Source: Vulcanimicrobiota bacterium
GTDB lineage: Bacteria; Vulcanimicrobiota; Vulcanimicrobiia; Vulcanimicrobiales; Vulcanimicrobiaceae
Length of the DNA: 6,029 bases
NCBI GenBank assembly: GCA_019233415.1
Contig: JAFAMK010000312.1
Span: forward strand, 1 to 6,029
Direction: 5' to 3'
Shown in pieces: positions 5,606 to 6,029 of this stretch. How positions within the stretch are numbered: the first letter of the stretch is position 1; every line of letters starts with the position of its first letter. The notes beneath the pieces were generated by a model. It was not told the DNA's origin and searched no databases. It worked only from the letters and a program-made list of their open reading frames with translations. The position numbers and the translations under genes are program-made.

Positions 5606-6029
5606 AACGTCTTCTCGTCGCGGCGCTCGCAGCGCTCGCGCTCGCCGGCGCGTCGATCTCGAACGCCGACGCCGCGTTCTCCGGCCGCTGGGCGGTCATG
5701 CCGACGCGCGACGGCGACCAGAACCAGGTACAGCTGCGCTTGGAATATTCCGACGTCGGCAACGGCCACTACGGGAACTCGTCGTGGTCGTCGTCGGTCG
5801 CGCTCGCCGACGCTGGGATCCCCGCCGACAAGCTGCGCGGACCGATCGGACCCGTCACCTTCACGATCCAACGCGAGCCTGGCACCTTCTCGTGCTTCGG
5901 GAGCGCCGGCGAGGGTTCGGGCGCGGGACAGTTCACGTACGCCCAGAGTCCCCACTTCGATGACGCGCTCGCGTCGCGCGGGCTCGGCCGTCCGGACTTT
6001 CGGCAGTCGCTCGAACTGGCGATCGGCGG
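5602..6029 (+). CDS. Secreted protein of the M56 operon, truncated by window edge
   Basis: GTG 5602 overlaps the M56 stop by four bases (GTGA), and the frame stays open to the end of the window (142 codons seen). The N-terminus is a clear signal peptide: KR, then a long Leu/Ala run, with cleavage likely at NADA|AFSG (after residue 24). The mature part begins FSGRWAVMP, with QVQLRLEYSD beta-strand-like text, then PVTFTIQREPGTFSCFGSAG (about 84-103) with R91-E-P-G-T-F96, a Gly-rich GEGSGAGQFTY (103-113), and LASRGLGRPDFRQSLELAIG at the edge. I recall similar FxxxREPGTFxxxG...GxGxF proteins next to BlaR1-like genes, where the C-terminal part carries repeats like those in the M56 protein; I could not verify this, and that part lies beyond the window. 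The function is unknown; co-expression makes it a candidate ligand, partner or effector of the sensor. Confidence 0.85.
   Translation, partial: MKRLLVAALAALALAGASISNADAAFSGRWAVMPTRDGDQNQVQLRLEYSDVGNGHYGNSSWSSSVALADAGIPADKLRGPIGPVTFTIQREPGTFSCFGSAGEGSGAGQFTYAQSPHFDDALASRGLGRPDFRQSLELAIG

Overview
The window is about two-thirds G+C, densely coded, and carries chromosomal genes on both strands. No mobile element, tRNA, rRNA or CRISPR array is visible. The source is a high-GC bacterium with a cell envelope that takes lipoproteins and secreted proteins. The gene style (a BlaI/M56 pair with repeat-bearing extracytoplasmic domains, a PQQ-type lipoprotein, a ferredoxin-type sulfite reductase) would fit a soil or environmental phylum such as Eremiobacterota, Gemmatimonadota or Acidobacteriota. 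This placement is a guess from memory, not a determination.

Left edge, minus strand (1-about 740): the N-terminal 179 codons of a siroheme ferredoxin-type sulfite reductase, running off the window. It has a good sigma70-like promoter (TTGACG, 18 nt, TAGATT) about 170 nt upstream. The long leader holds a short candidate upstream ORF with two Cys codons and then a perfect 12-bp GC hairpin followed by a T-rich run just before the start codon. This arrangement looks like transcription attenuation of a sulfur-assimilation gene.

Middle, plus strand (772-2969): a GTG-started lipoprotein quinoprotein (PQQ dehydrogenase-type beta-propeller) overlaps a small unrecognised secreted or lipid-anchored protein. 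The second gene has no ATG at its N-terminus and seems to start inside the end of the first.

Right part, plus strand (2987-6029): a regulated operon. A TTGACC/TACGGT promoter with a 17-nt spacer and a 20-bp near-palindromic operator on the likely start site precede a BlaI/MecI-type repressor. Its stop overlaps the start of a BlaR1-like M56 membrane metalloprotease, whose stop in turn overlaps the GTG of a secreted protein cut by the window edge. The M56 protein has the usual four-helix HEXXH core. In place of a recognisable penicillin-binding sensor it carries a Lys-rich segment, an alternating X-Pro stretch rich in His and Asn, and five to six copies of a regular 29-residue repeat. The inferred circuit is that the M56 protein senses something outside the membrane, triggers removal of the BlaI-type repressor and so induces its own operon, including the secreted protein. 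The signal is unknown, and nothing in the sequence points to beta-lactams.
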